Assembly: GCA_017479285.1 (NCBI GenBank)
Contig: JAFVCL010000043.1
Coordinates: 1 to 41,534 of the forward strand
Source: Lachnospiraceae bacterium
Lineage (GTDB): Bacteria; Bacillota; Clostridia; Lachnospirales; Lachnospiraceae
Reading direction: 5' to 3'
Length of the DNA stretch: 41,534 bases
Part shown: positions 1 to 7,695 of the stretch, one piece after another
How positions within the stretch are numbered: the first letter of the stretch is position 1
Layout: each line of letters starts with the position of its first letter
The notes under the pieces: model-generated
What the model saw: the letters and a program-made list of their open reading frames with translations, nothing else
Told to the model about the DNA's origin: nothing
Databases searched by the model: none
Made by a program: the position numbers and the translations under genes

Positions 1-666
1 CTCGTCTCTGGGATAGCCGGTAACTATACGGTCAACCAGCGTTGATGTAAAGATACAGGCCTCGTCCAGCCACTTTACAAAGCCTTCCTCGAGCTTCCAG
101 TTCTCAGCCTGCTTTAACACGCACTCGCGAAGGTGGAGTCCGTTGTCATCTATAAGTTCAACGGGCAGCATGATAAGTCCCTTGTCGGCAGCACCGTTAA
201 AGTGCTTATATCTCTCATATAAAAATTTTGCAAGTTTTCCTGGATAACTCTTGGGGGGATTCATCTCGAGGCGGTCAGATTCATCGTAAACGATTCCTGC
301 CTCGGTTGTATTGGAAACAATAAAACGAAGACTGTCAAGCTTCGCATAATCAGCGTATTTCTCATATTCACCGTAAGCGTCCACGGCATCCGCAACGCTG
401 GTAACTATACGGTTGATCTTCTTGGGCTCTCCGTCAACGCGGCCACGGAGCTGAACTGTATACTGGCATTCCTGGTTGTGAAACCTGTCAAGATTTCCGA
501 ACTCAATAGGCTTTACAAGAACAACATCGCCGTCAAACTTCCCCTGTTCATTGGCAATGTCGATCATATAGTCAACAAAAGCACGAAGGAAATTACCTTC
601 ACCAAACTGAAGAACCTTAATCGGTCTCTCTTTCTTTCCGGTCATTTTTCTTGAGATTGTTTCCAT
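1..666 (-). CDS. uxaB: Tagaturonate reductase (altronate oxidoreductase), 3' part cut off by window edge
   Basis: Reduces D-tagaturonate to D-altronate with NADH in the cytoplasmic galacturonate pathway (family knowledge). I translated the minus strand from an ATG at 664-666: the protein begins METISRKMTGKKERPIKVLQ and runs into FGEGNFLRAFVDYMID, the N-terminal nucleotide-binding signature of the long-chain mannitol dehydrogenase family. Further on, IVSNTTEAGI and MLPVELIDDNG are typical of UxaB rather than of fructuronate reductase. About 222 codons are present, roughly the N-terminal half; the frame is open to base 1. A GGAAGGGG ribosome site lies 8 nt upstream of the start. It is divergent from a LacI-family gene with which it shares a 446-nt intergenic region, and its promoter has an operator over the start site. 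UxaB versus UxuB rests on these motifs only. Confidence 0.88.
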   Translation of the reverse strand, partial: METISRKMTGKKERPIKVLQFGEGNFLRAFVDYMIDIANEQGKFDGDVVLVKPIEFGNLDRFHNQECQYTVQLRGRVDGEPKKINRIVTSVADAVDAYGEYEKYADYAKLDSLRFIVSNTTEAGIVYDESDRLEMNPPKSYPGKLAKFLYERYKHFNGAADKGLIMLPVELIDDNGLHLRECVLKQAENWKLEEGFVKWLDEACIFTSTLVDRIVTGYPRDE

Positions 667-805
667 TTTGATACCCCTTCCGAAATGTGATTTCTATAGT
701 TTTACAGTATTACAACATCCGCTTCATACCCTTTGCGGGATCCGTACCCGGAAACAGGGCTTTGTCAATTTTTTAACATTAATAAAAAAATAAAAAGCGG
801 ATTTG

Positions 806-821
806 ATGTAAGCGTTTACAT
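806..821. promoter_or_regulatory. LacI-family/CcpA-like operator at uxaB
   Basis: ATGTAAGCGTTTACAT is a near-perfect palindrome with arms TGTAA/TTACA. It also fits the cre consensus WTGNNARCGNWWWCAW at every fixed position, so CcpA is an alternative ligand. It lies 5 nt downstream of the uxaB -10 box, a position for repression. Three sites elsewhere in the window share the same arms but lack the central CG, which favours the local LacI regulator as the common ligand. Confidence 0.7.
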
Positions 822-826
822 TATTA

Positions 827-854
827 ATTTTACACCATTTTGAAATTTAGTCAA
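827..854 (-). promoter_or_regulatory. Predicted uxaB promoter
   Basis: On the minus strand TTGACT (849-854) is followed after 16 nt by TAAAAT (827-832), 5/6 matches to each sigma-A box. The start site would fall near 820, inside the palindromic operator at 806-821. The remainder of the 667-1112 gap holds AT-rich leader sequence and the lacI promoter; I see no further gene in it. Confidence 0.6.
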
Positions 855-964
855 TCAAAGAATTAAAAGTAAATTCCGAATTGTCAGTTTCATCTAAATT
901 AGTATGTTCTTTTTGTGGATTATTAACAATGATATTCATTATGAAAAAAAAGATACTATTTGAT

Positions 965-1014
965 TTGAAAAACAAAATAAATAATTGTATAATTGGAAAA
1001 TGTAAGTATTTACA
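965..1014 (+). promoter_or_regulatory. lacI promoter with overlapping operator
   Basis: TTGAAA (965-970) and TATAAT (988-993) are separated by exactly 17 nt, followed 7 nt later by the palindrome TGTAAGTATTTACA (1001-1014). The operator covers the predicted start site, so negative autoregulation by the LacI protein encoded just downstream is the simplest reading. Its centre (GTAT) lacks the CG that CcpA prefers. Confidence 0.75.
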
Positions 1015-1112
1015 TTGTCCATTTTCAGACAATTTAGAGAAAACAGTTTTGGCTTACGGTTTTCTGAAGTAATACCCTCTCAATAAAAAAACAAACCAAT
1101 CCGGAGGCAGAT

Positions 1113-2129
1113 ATGTCACTTACAATCTATGACATTTCCGAGAAAGCGGGTGTTTCCATCGCCACCGTCTCCCGTGTGTTAAACGGAAGCACCAAGGTAA
1201 AGGAATCCACAAGAAAAAAAATAATGGACATAATCGATGAATACGGTTACACTCCCAATTCATCAGCCCGCGCGATGGGTCTTAAATCCATGCAGACAAT
1301 AGGCATTCTTTGCGCGGATTCTTCCGATATTTTCCTCGCAAAGGCGGTATACTTCCTCGAGCAGAATCTCCAGGCGGCAGGGTATGAATCTCTTCTTTGC
1401 TGTACAGGTTATAATCTTGACGCGAGAAAAAATTATGTAAACCTTATTCTGTCCAAAAAGGTTGACGGACTTATCCTCGTAGGTTCCAATTTCATCGGTG
1501 AGGTGGAACAGGAAAACCAGTATATCATCGACTCTTCCGCCAAAGTTCCCGTTATGGTACTAAACGCCTCCTACCACCACGATAATGTCTACAGCATACT
1601 CTGCGACGATATGAATTCGATGTACAGAGCCGCCACGGAAATGTACGAATCCGGCATACATGATATCCTTTATCTGTATAATTCCCTCTCCTACAGCGGA
1701 AGGAAAAAGCTTGACGGCTTCAGGATGGCGATGCAAAGCCAGCACAAGAAGGATTACGAGGAGTTTATATGTCATGTACCCGATAATATAACCGCAATGG
1801 GGGATGTGGCGGAATTTATCTCGGACTATGCCTCAAAGGGGCATCACTTCAACGGTGTAATAACCGCCGATGACCAGCTTGGTATCGCTGCCGTTAAATA
1901 CGCGCAAAATAATAACCTACGGATCCCGGAGGACCTTTCGGTTATCGGCTACAACAATTCCATCCTTACAGACTGCTGTACCCCCGAGCTGACATCCATC
2001 GATAATCAGCTCGAGACACAGAGCAGGTGTCTTGTAAAGACCCTTATCGGAGTCCTCTCCGGCCAGGACATGCCCCACAAGACCGTATTTTCAGGAACTC
2101 TGGTTAAAAGAAAGACTACAGCCTTTTAG
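1113..2129 (+). CDS. LacI-family transcriptional regulator, probable uronate/pectin regulator
   Basis: A 338-residue repressor of normal LacI/GalR length. The N-terminal helix-turn-helix is clear (YDISEKAGVSIATVSRVLNG, residues 6-25) followed by the hinge-region motif TPNSSARAM. The rest is a periplasmic-binding-protein-like effector domain ending in IPEDLSVIGYNN and TSIDNQ, both family hallmarks. GGAGG stands 7 nt before the ATG. It is divergent from uxaB, and its own promoter carries a TGTAA-N4-TTACA palindrome; the same palindrome occurs at uxaB, at the GGDEF gene near 25733 and at kduI near 30615. The effector is unknown; a uronate or ketodeoxyuronate is my inference from the targets. The gene ends inside an intrinsic terminator. 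Confidence 0.9.
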   Translation: MSLTIYDISEKAGVSIATVSRVLNGSTKVKESTRKKIMDIIDEYGYTPNSSARAMGLKSMQTIGILCADSSDIFLAKAVYFLEQNLQAAGYESLLCCTGYNLDARKNYVNLILSKKVDGLILVGSNFIGEVEQENQYIIDSSAKVPVMVLNASYHHDNVYSILCDDMNSMYRAATEMYESGIHDILYLYNSLSYSGRKKLDGFRMAMQSQHKKDYEEFICHVPDNITAMGDVAEFISDYASKGHHFNGVITADDQLGIAAVKYAQNNNLRIPEDLSVIGYNNSILTDCCTPELTSIDNQLETQSRCLVKTLIGVLSGQDMPHKTVFSGTLVKRKTTAF

Positions 2130-2148
2130 GCTGTAGCCTTTTTGTTTT
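2116..2148. terminator. Intrinsic terminator after lacI, probably bidirectional
   Basis: Stem CTACAGCC (2116-2123) / GGCTGTAG (2129-2136), loop TTTTA, then CCTTTTTGTTTT on the plus strand. The lacI stop codon (2127-2129) lies in the loop. On the minus strand the stem is followed by TCTTTCTTTT, so it can also end the convergent hsp20 transcript. Confidence 0.85.
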
Positions 2149-2605
2149 ATCCCTCGATCATAATGCATTTCTTCTCGGGGATCGCTTTCGCGTCCTTCTT
2201 GGGAACATTTAACCTGAGCACACCGTTCTCGAACTTCGCCCTGATATCTTCTTCGGTAATCTGCTCGCCGACATAGAAGCTTCTCTGCATTGAACCGGCA
2301 TAACGCTCCTTGCGGATTACTCTGCCCTTATTGTCCTTTTCGTCTTTATCGAGACCCTTTGCTGCCGAAACGGTAAGATATCCGTTTTCAAGCGACAGAT
2401 TTATCTCGTCCTTCGTAAAGCCCGGCAGATCGATATCCACATCATAGGAGTTGTCCTGCTCACGGACATCGGTCTTCATAACATGAGCGGCGTGTTTTCC
2501 GTAAAGCTTCTTGTCAACATCCTCCAACTCTCTTCCGAAATCCGGGAAACCAAATCCCATAAAATCATCAAACAAACTATCATTAAATAAACTTGGATAC
2601 AACAT
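2147..2605 (-). CDS. Small heat-shock protein, Hsp20/alpha-crystallin family
   Basis: A 152-residue ATP-independent chaperone that holds unfolding cytosolic proteins. The alpha-crystallin domain spans about residues 42-150, with VDIDLPGFTKDEI, the beta-strand segment NGYLTVSA and the conserved A-x-x-x-NGVL signature near the C-terminus (AKFENGVLRLNVP), followed by a basic IPEKK tail containing the I-x-I-type oligomerisation segment (IMI). AGGAGG lies 8 nt before the ATG. It is a single gene between terminators. Upstream sits a textbook promoter overlapped by a CIRCE element, so control by the HrcA repressor (with GroEL) is expected. It has no link to pectin use. Confidence 0.95.
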   Translation of the reverse strand: MLYPSLFNDSLFDDFMGFGFPDFGRELEDVDKKLYGKHAAHVMKTDVREQDNSYDVDIDLPGFTKDEINLSLENGYLTVSAAKGLDKDEKDNKGRVIRKERYAGSMQRSFYVGEQITEEDIRAKFENGVLRLNVPKKDAKAIPEKKCIMIEG

Positions 2606-2652
2606 AGGTCATTCCTCCTTTCGGGAACTATCTGTTCCCTTGTTCTATATGT

Positions 2653-2695
2653 GTTATAACACACATTATTAGCACTGTCAACAAGTGAGTGCTAA
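2653..2695 (-). promoter_or_regulatory. hsp20 promoter overlapped by a CIRCE element (HrcA site)
   Basis: On the minus strand, TTGACA (2676-2681) and TATAAC (2653-2658) are spaced by 17 nt. CIRCE is at 2669-2695: TTAGCACTG-N9-GAGTGCTAA on the plus strand, one mismatch from the TTAGCACTC-N9-GAGTGCTAA consensus. The -35 box lies inside the CIRCE spacer, so bound HrcA would block RNA polymerase directly. Confidence 0.92.
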
Positions 2696-2725
2696 TTCTT
2701 TTCTAAAGAATTTATAAACAAATTC

Positions 2726-4900
2726 TCAATATTTTGAAAGGAGTCCCTCTACTTCATTTATTACAGCATCATAGTCATTCCTGCCCTGCTCTTCGCACCA
2801 CCTTTTTAAGAGTTTCAGTTTGCTTTTCGCGTTGTTGATATACGGATTGTCCAAAGAGGGGTTTTCCGGTATGAGCTCCACCGCTTCCCTCGTTATGCTT
2901 GCGCAGAGGGATGTAAGCTGGTCTTTTATATCCTCATCACAGTCCATTCCCACCGACAGGATCTGGGGAACAAAACCCAGTGTCGCGGAAGTGTATGCCC
3001 CTCCGCGGAACCGTCCGGTGCTGTTGTACTTGTTTATCAACCCCGAGCCGATCTTGTTTGTAAGATAAACTATGACAAGCTCCCTTTCCGGGTCCACAAT
3101 GACAATGCATCCGGTCCAGCCCTGGTGCCCGTACGCCCCGGTGCCGGACTGGGTACCGAAAAAGTTTACCCTTTCAAGGTCGCCTGCCCGAAACCAGCCC
3201 AGTCCCCAGCTGCCTGTATCCTCATCCTTCGGCGCGGTAAACATCTCCGTTACCGTAGGCGAGAAAAACCTTTTACCGCCGTAACCGCCGGTAAGAGTCA
3301 ATGACAAAAGCCTTGCAAGATCTCCCGCGTTTGAGAACAGTCCGGCGTGACCCGAAACTCCGCCCATACTGTAAAACGCCTTTTCATCGTGAACCTCCCC
3401 CCGGAGCGCATAGCTCCTTATGCCCTCAAAGCTTATAAGCCCCTCACGGGTATTTCCGCTTAGCTCGGTGGTTGCGCAGTCATCCTTCGTAAATCCGTTC
3501 TCCAGCGGGTTATAGGTAATTCTTTCAAGCCCCAGAGGATTCCAGAAATTCTCCTTCATATACGCGTTAAGATCCATCCCGGTTATTTTTTCTATAACAA
3601 AACCGAGAAGCATATAATCGACATCCGAGTAGATGGTCTGTGTCCCGGGCTCATACATAAGCGGAGTCTTGCATATAGCGGTAAGCGTGGCTGCCTTTGT
3701 CTCCTCATCCGCCCCGTTTCCGGAAAACAAAACATTCGTATTCCCTGCCCCGTATACCTGGGACGGGGCATCGACATTCGGATTATAATACCTCGGATCC
3801 GGGGGAAAACCTGCCTCATGGCAAAGGATATCCTTTATTGTAAGTCCGGATTTCCATTTTTTTTGCTGCTCAGGGCTTACATACTCACGCCCGTTATATC
3901 CGAAATCAAGTACGAGCTCGTGAAATTCCGGACCGATAATATCCGATACCTTATCTTCCGCAGAAAGATAACCATCGGTTATCAGTTTTTCTATGGCGAG
4001 ATTTACCACCGCCATTTTCGTTATGGAAGCCACATCATAAAGCGTATCCTTTGTCGCGAGATGGGGCTCCGGGTTTAACTGTCCCGGCGCGGTGTAGGAA
4101 TCTGTATATCCCCAGGCGTTTTCGTATACAAGCCTTCCGTATCTTATTACCGCAAGCTGGGAGCTTGTAAAGCCCTCCTCAACATCACTTTCAATGATCT
4201 CCGAGATAAGCTTTAAAGCATCGGGATTTATACCCGCATCCTCCGGAGCCGCCTCAATTACCACCGGATAAGGCACGCAGAGCCGTACATTAATATCCTC
4301 GCTAAAGGGTGTTACATTGGATATCTGGACTGTATTTTTACCGTTTACCGAAATACCGGATATATCGATCTCGTAACACCTGCCGCCGATAAGCCCGGAG
4401 GTATCTGTTTTTTTATTATTGATATACATATCAAAACCGGTTACTTCGCTGTCTGGAGCTATATATATCTTTCCCTGTCCGCTGTAATAGTCAAAGCTCA
4501 TCATGTCATTCAAAGCAAGGGTATCGTCGATATAACCTCTCCATGCGGGGAAGCTCACATCCCTTAACCATTCGGCCTCCGGTAAGGTTGTCTCCACCGG
4601 AACCGGCACAGCTGTGCCTTTATCTTCAATGACAGGGTCGTTGCTTTCAAGTTCCGCATACTCTACAGCATTATCCGGACCGTCAGTCCCGGAATTATCG
4701 GCCTCCGGATCCGCAGCCCCTAAATTATCAGTTCCCGGATTCGCAGCTTCCTGCTCCATAGGCTCAGCTATTTGGGATGAAAGATTTTCCTCCCCGGAAA
4801 GCCCGTTTTCCACAGGCTGCTTTATAAGCCCGCAGCCGCCAAACAGGACGGAAGCTGTTAAAGATATGCACAGTATTATTCCGACAGCTTTTTTATTCAT
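2726..4900 (-). CDS. Lipoprotein serine hydrolase, beta-lactamase/class C fold (YbbE-like), with N-terminal extension
   Basis: A 724-residue exported lipoprotein. Residues 1-22 are a signal peptide ending in a lipobox (LFGGC, Cys23); residues 24-108 are a low-complexity Glu/Asp/Pro/Asn linker; residues 110-215 form a beta-rich extension of unknown role. The serine hydrolase domain (MEROPS S12/Pfam Beta-lactamase) follows: SITK at 292-295 provides the nucleophile and lysine, YSD at 424-426 replaces the usual YxN, and HQGWTG at 592-597 replaces the KTG box, as in esterase and peptidase members. The ATG overlaps the stop of the NamZ gene by 4 nt (4897-4900), so the two are translationally coupled. 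In Bacillus the same pair (YbbC/NamZ and YbbE) sits in a muropeptide-recycling operon. The exact substrate, a peptide, ester or lactam on wall fragments, is not deducible. Confidence 0.85.
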   Translation of the reverse strand: MNKKAVGIILCISLTASVLFGGCGLIKQPVENGLSGEENLSSQIAEPMEQEAANPGTDNLGAADPEADNSGTDGPDNAVEYAELESNDPVIEDKGTAVPVPVETTLPEAEWLRDVSFPAWRGYIDDTLALNDMMSFDYYSGQGKIYIAPDSEVTGFDMYINNKKTDTSGLIGGRCYEIDISGISVNGKNTVQISNVTPFSEDINVRLCVPYPVVIEAAPEDAGINPDALKLISEIIESDVEEGFTSSQLAVIRYGRLVYENAWGYTDSYTAPGQLNPEPHLATKDTLYDVASITKMAVVNLAIEKLITDGYLSAEDKVSDIIGPEFHELVLDFGYNGREYVSPEQQKKWKSGLTIKDILCHEAGFPPDPRYYNPNVDAPSQVYGAGNTNVLFSGNGADEETKAATLTAICKTPLMYEPGTQTIYSDVDYMLLGFVIEKITGMDLNAYMKENFWNPLGLERITYNPLENGFTKDDCATTELSGNTREGLISFEGIRSYALRGEVHDEKAFYSMGGVSGHAGLFSNAGDLARLLSLTLTGGYGGKRFFSPTVTEMFTAPKDEDTGSWGLGWFRAGDLERVNFFGTQSGTGAYGHQGWTGCIVIVDPERELVIVYLTNKIGSGLINKYNSTGRFRGGAYTSATLGFVPQILSVGMDCDEDIKDQLTSLCASITREAVELIPENPSLDNPYINNAKSKLKLLKRWCEEQGRNDYDAVINEVEGLLSKY

Positions 4901-6354
4901 TGATAAATATCCTCATACAATAAATACGGTTTTCTCTGCTCGATAAAAAATTCAATATCCTTCTGCCACGAAGCCTTAATCTCTTCGGAGGACTTCCCAT
5001 CTTCGATCATAAGCCTTACCTCATCCGTACCGCAAAGAAGGTCAATCCAGAAATGTCCGTCGCTGTTAGGCTTTCCGAAAAAAGATTTATCCGGAGCTGC
5101 GGCTTTTATGGAGTTATAGGCATCTATCACATAGTCAAGATCAATTCCGTTTTCAAAAATATCCTCGTCAGGAATATCTCTTAAATCCTTTCCGTAGCAG
5201 GTCTGACCTTCAAACTGCGGACCGGGCGCTCCCTCCATGCTTACCGGGACAAACTCAAAATCATACCCGGAGACTCCTTCAAGATAGGGACTTCCGAAGC
5301 TTTCAAAGGGATGCTCCGTTCCTCTTGCAACAGATACAAGAGTATTTTCAAAAAGGCAAGTCGAGGGATATAAATAAACAGCCCTCATACTTTTAAGATT
5401 TGGCGAGGGATTTACCGCAAGCCCGGTAAGATCGCTGTGTTTATAATTCTCACAGGGAATGACCGTCAAAATACAGCTGTCCTTTCCGGACTCAAGCCAT
5501 CCCTCACCGTTTATCATAAGCGCCATTTCCCCAAGAGTAAGCCCGTGTACAACAGGTATGGGAAGCGCACCTACTCCCGATCTGAATTCATCCTTAAGTA
5601 TCGGTCCGTCCACATAGAATCCGTTTGGATTCGGTCTGTCGAAAATGACGACCTCCTTACCGTATTCCGCGCAGTAATCCATAAGATTATACATCGTTAT
5701 GTAATATGTATAAAATCTAAGTCCCACATCCTGTATATCCACAACCAGCGTATCAAAGCGTTCTGCATTTTCGTCCGAGAAGGCATCCCCGGAGCCTCCG
5801 TACAGGGAAACTATCTCTACACCGGTAGCTTCATCGGTTTCGTCATTTACCAGCTCTCCCGCTCCTGCATTACCCCGGAAGCCATGCTCGGGGCTGAATA
5901 TCAGGCTGACCGTCACCTCTTTTTCAATAAGAGCATCTACTACATGCTTCTCTTTGTTTCCCACAAGCCCGCTCTGGTTTGAAAATACGGCAACCCTCTT
6001 GTCCTTTAACAGCGGCAGGTATGCATCAAAGCGCTCATCTCCGAGGACAAGGGGAGCCGCCTCTTTGTTCTCCCCGTTCTTCGGCTCATCATTTACAACT
6101 TCATCTACCGCTTCTTCGCTTTCGGTGATCTCTCCATTGCCATCTTCGCTTTTACTGTCATATTCGTCTTCATTTTCTCTTTTGTTTTCACTCTTATTTC
6201 CGTCTTCATTTTTGTTATCGCTTTTATTCTCGCTTCCGTCCTCCGGGCTTACGCTTTCTTCATAACCGGGTTTTGCCTGCCCGCTTACACCGTTTTCCTC
6301 CGCGGAACCCGGATTCTGATCCCCACACCCTGTAAAGGTTAAGACCACGCCCAC
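4897..6354 (-). CDS. namZ: NamZ-like exo-beta-N-acetylmuramidase (DUF1343), lipoprotein, probable 5' frameshift
   Basis: Matches the DUF1343/GH171 family, which releases terminal MurNAc from wall fragments (family knowledge). Signatures include VFSNQSGL, the SPEHGFRG motif (154-161 from the GTG at 6354), VVDIQDVGLRFYTYI-type sequence and FDRPNPN. Residues 12-100 are an acidic Asn/Lys/Glu-rich linker. The only in-frame start codons are GTGs with no ribosome site, yet the frame stays open upstream and reads KKKYSFVFPFPGFIASLLAV before GVVLTFTGC, an ideal lipoprotein signal. An ATG at 6431 with AAAGGA upstream and a promoter at 6468-6476 reads MTERIFKRKSIRLF in another frame and would join this signal if one base were added in between. 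The intact gene is therefore probably 4897-6431, and a sequencing error or real frameshift is likely. Confidence 0.85.
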   Translation of the reverse strand: MGVVLTFTGCGDQNPGSAEENGVSGQAKPGYEESVSPEDGSENKSDNKNEDGNKSENKRENEDEYDSKSEDGNGEITESEEAVDEVVNDEPKNGENKEAAPLVLGDERFDAYLPLLKDKRVAVFSNQSGLVGNKEKHVVDALIEKEVTVSLIFSPEHGFRGNAGAGELVNDETDEATGVEIVSLYGGSGDAFSDENAERFDTLVVDIQDVGLRFYTYYITMYNLMDYCAEYGKEVVIFDRPNPNGFYVDGPILKDEFRSGVGALPIPVVHGLTLGEMALMINGEGWLESGKDSCILTVIPCENYKHSDLTGLAVNPSPNLKSMRAVYLYPSTCLFENTLVSVARGTEHPFESFGSPYLEGVSGYDFEFVPVSMEGAPGPQFEGQTCYGKDLRDIPDEDIFENGIDLDYVIDAYNSIKAAAPDKSFFGKPNSDGHFWIDLLCGTDEVRLMIEDGKSSEEIKASWQKDIEFFIEQRKPYLLYEDIYQ

Positions 6355-6467
6355 CGCTAAAAGGCTTGCAATAAAACCGGGGAAAGGGAAAACAAACGAA
6401 TACTTTTTCTTTTAAATATTCTTTCCGTCATTCTTTTAATAATCCTTTATTTTCATAAATCTTTATC

Positions 6468-6476
6468 ATTATAACA
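6468..6476 (-). promoter_or_regulatory. Extended -10 promoter for the NamZ/serine hydrolase pair
   Basis: The minus strand reads TGTTATAAT, an extended -10 element (TATAAT at 6468-6473 in plus coordinates). There is no good -35 box at 17 nt. The start site would be near 6461, about 30 nt before the ATG at 6431, which supports 6431 as the original start of namZ. Confidence 0.55.
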
Positions 6477-6516
6477 TTAATTCGGTAAAACACATCACAA
6501 TTTACTTTGCAAATTA

Positions 6517-6525
6517 TGATATAAT
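6517..6525 (+). promoter_or_regulatory. Extended -10 promoter for the pectinesterase gene
   Basis: TGATATAAT (TATAAT at 6520-6525) is a consensus extended -10 element about 53 nt before the ATG at 6578. The -35 region is poor. I see no TGTAA-N4-TTACA operator here, unlike at uxaB and kduI. Confidence 0.55.
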
Positions 6526-6577
6526 ATTCGCGGAGCGCTTTTTACTAAAATATATATGATAACAGGAAGATGAAAAC

Positions 6578-7630
6578 ATGAAAGAATTCATAATAGACAA
6601 AAACACTGCCGTATCCGAAAGCTGCTTTAACTCCGTAAGCGAGGCTCTGTCCGCCCTTCCGGAAAACGAGGAGGAGCAGTACATACTTAAAATCGCTCCC
6701 GGAAAATACTATGAAAAGCTTGAGATAAGACGGGGAAACCTTATTATCGAGGGCTGCGGCGCCTCCCCCGAGGATACGGAGCTTACCTTTGATGACTGCG
6801 CGAGAAAGGATCATCCCGACGGAAACAAATACGGAACCTTCAGATCATACTCTGTTTTTATAGATGCCGGAAATATTACAGTAAGAAATCTTACAATATC
6901 AAACACCTCCGGACCGGAAGACGAGGCATGGCAGGCAATTGCCCTCTATGCGGAGGGAAACGAACTCCGCTTTGAAAATGTCCGTCTCTGCGGACATCAG
7001 GACACGCTGTTTACCGGGCCTCTCCCGCCCAAAGAAATACAGCCCGGAGGCTTTATCGGACCGAAGCAGTTTGCCCCGAGGATCAACGGATTTCAGTATT
7101 ATAAAAACTGTTATATCTGCGGAAATGTGGATTTTATTTTTGGAAGCGCAACCGCATTTTTTGACGACTGCACCATAGAATCAATCCCGAGAAGCATACT
7201 CTTACGGAGCAAAGCCAAAGCGGAGGCTTCACGGTATAACGAAAATAAAGCGGAAACCGAAGCAGAAAACAAAGTAGAAAACAAATCGGATAATAAAACT
7301 GAAACTAAAACAAACCCGGAGGAGATACACGGCTATGTTACGGCAGGCTCCACACCCGAGGGACAGGAGTACGGCTATACCTTCAGAAACTGCCGTTTTA
7401 TTTCAAAGGAATGCCCGGCAGATTCCGTATATCTCGGCCGTCCCTGGCGAGACTTCGCAAAAGCCGTTTTTACGGACTGCGAGATAGGCCGGCATATAAG
7501 AGCCGAGGGCTTCCACGACTGGAATAAACCTCACGCAAGAGAGGTCTCTTACTATGCTGTCAAAAACTGCCACCGTCCGGATGGAACCCCCTATATCCCC
7601 ACGGCTGATTTTTGCCGTCCTCTGCCTTAG
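6578..7630 (+). CDS. Pectin methylesterase (CE8), cytoplasmic, with a charged low-complexity insert
   Basis: Hydrolyses methyl esters of polygalacturonate. The beta-helix family motifs are all present: WQAIAL (Q119), GHQDTLF (Q141, D142 as general acid), GNVDFIFG (D185 as nucleophile) and LGRPWR (R288, W290). There is no signal peptide, so it should act on imported methylated oligogalacturonides in the cytoplasm, consistent with the cytoplasmic GH28 and GH105 nearby. Residues 211-249 are an insert rich in Lys, Glu and Asn (including ENKSDNK) between the D185 strand and the HGYVTAGST strand, absent from typical members. The insert resembles the linker of the neighbouring NamZ protein. AGGAAG precedes the ATG by about 10 nt. 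It is transcribed alone, divergent from namZ and convergent with the 16-kb operon. The 7631-7695 gap shows no convincing terminator. Confidence 0.93.
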   Translation: MKEFIIDKNTAVSESCFNSVSEALSALPENEEEQYILKIAPGKYYEKLEIRRGNLIIEGCGASPEDTELTFDDCARKDHPDGNKYGTFRSYSVFIDAGNITVRNLTISNTSGPEDEAWQAIALYAEGNELRFENVRLCGHQDTLFTGPLPPKEIQPGGFIGPKQFAPRINGFQYYKNCYICGNVDFIFGSATAFFDDCTIESIPRSILLRSKAKAEASRYNENKAETEAENKVENKSDNKTETKTNPEEIHGYVTAGSTPEGQEYGYTFRNCRFISKECPADSVYLGRPWRDFAKAVFTDCEIGRHIRAEGFHDWNKPHAREVSYYAVKNCHRPDGTPYIPTADFCRPLP

Positions 7631-7695
7631 CGCCTATTAATACGCCATGCTTATGCTGAAAAAAGCAAATTTCACATTTATAACTGTGTATCGAT

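Noticed and set aside
847-1072. Two small open frames of about 60 codons on opposite strands in the uxaB-lacI gap.
   Set aside because: They lack ribosome sites, have Ile/Phe/Lys-rich AT-driven composition, and overlap both promoters and operators.
2707-2726. Hairpin AGAATTT/AAATTCT between hsp20 control region and the serine hydrolase stop as a terminator.
   Set aside because: A seven-bp AU-only stem without a proper U-run on the needed strand; too weak to call.
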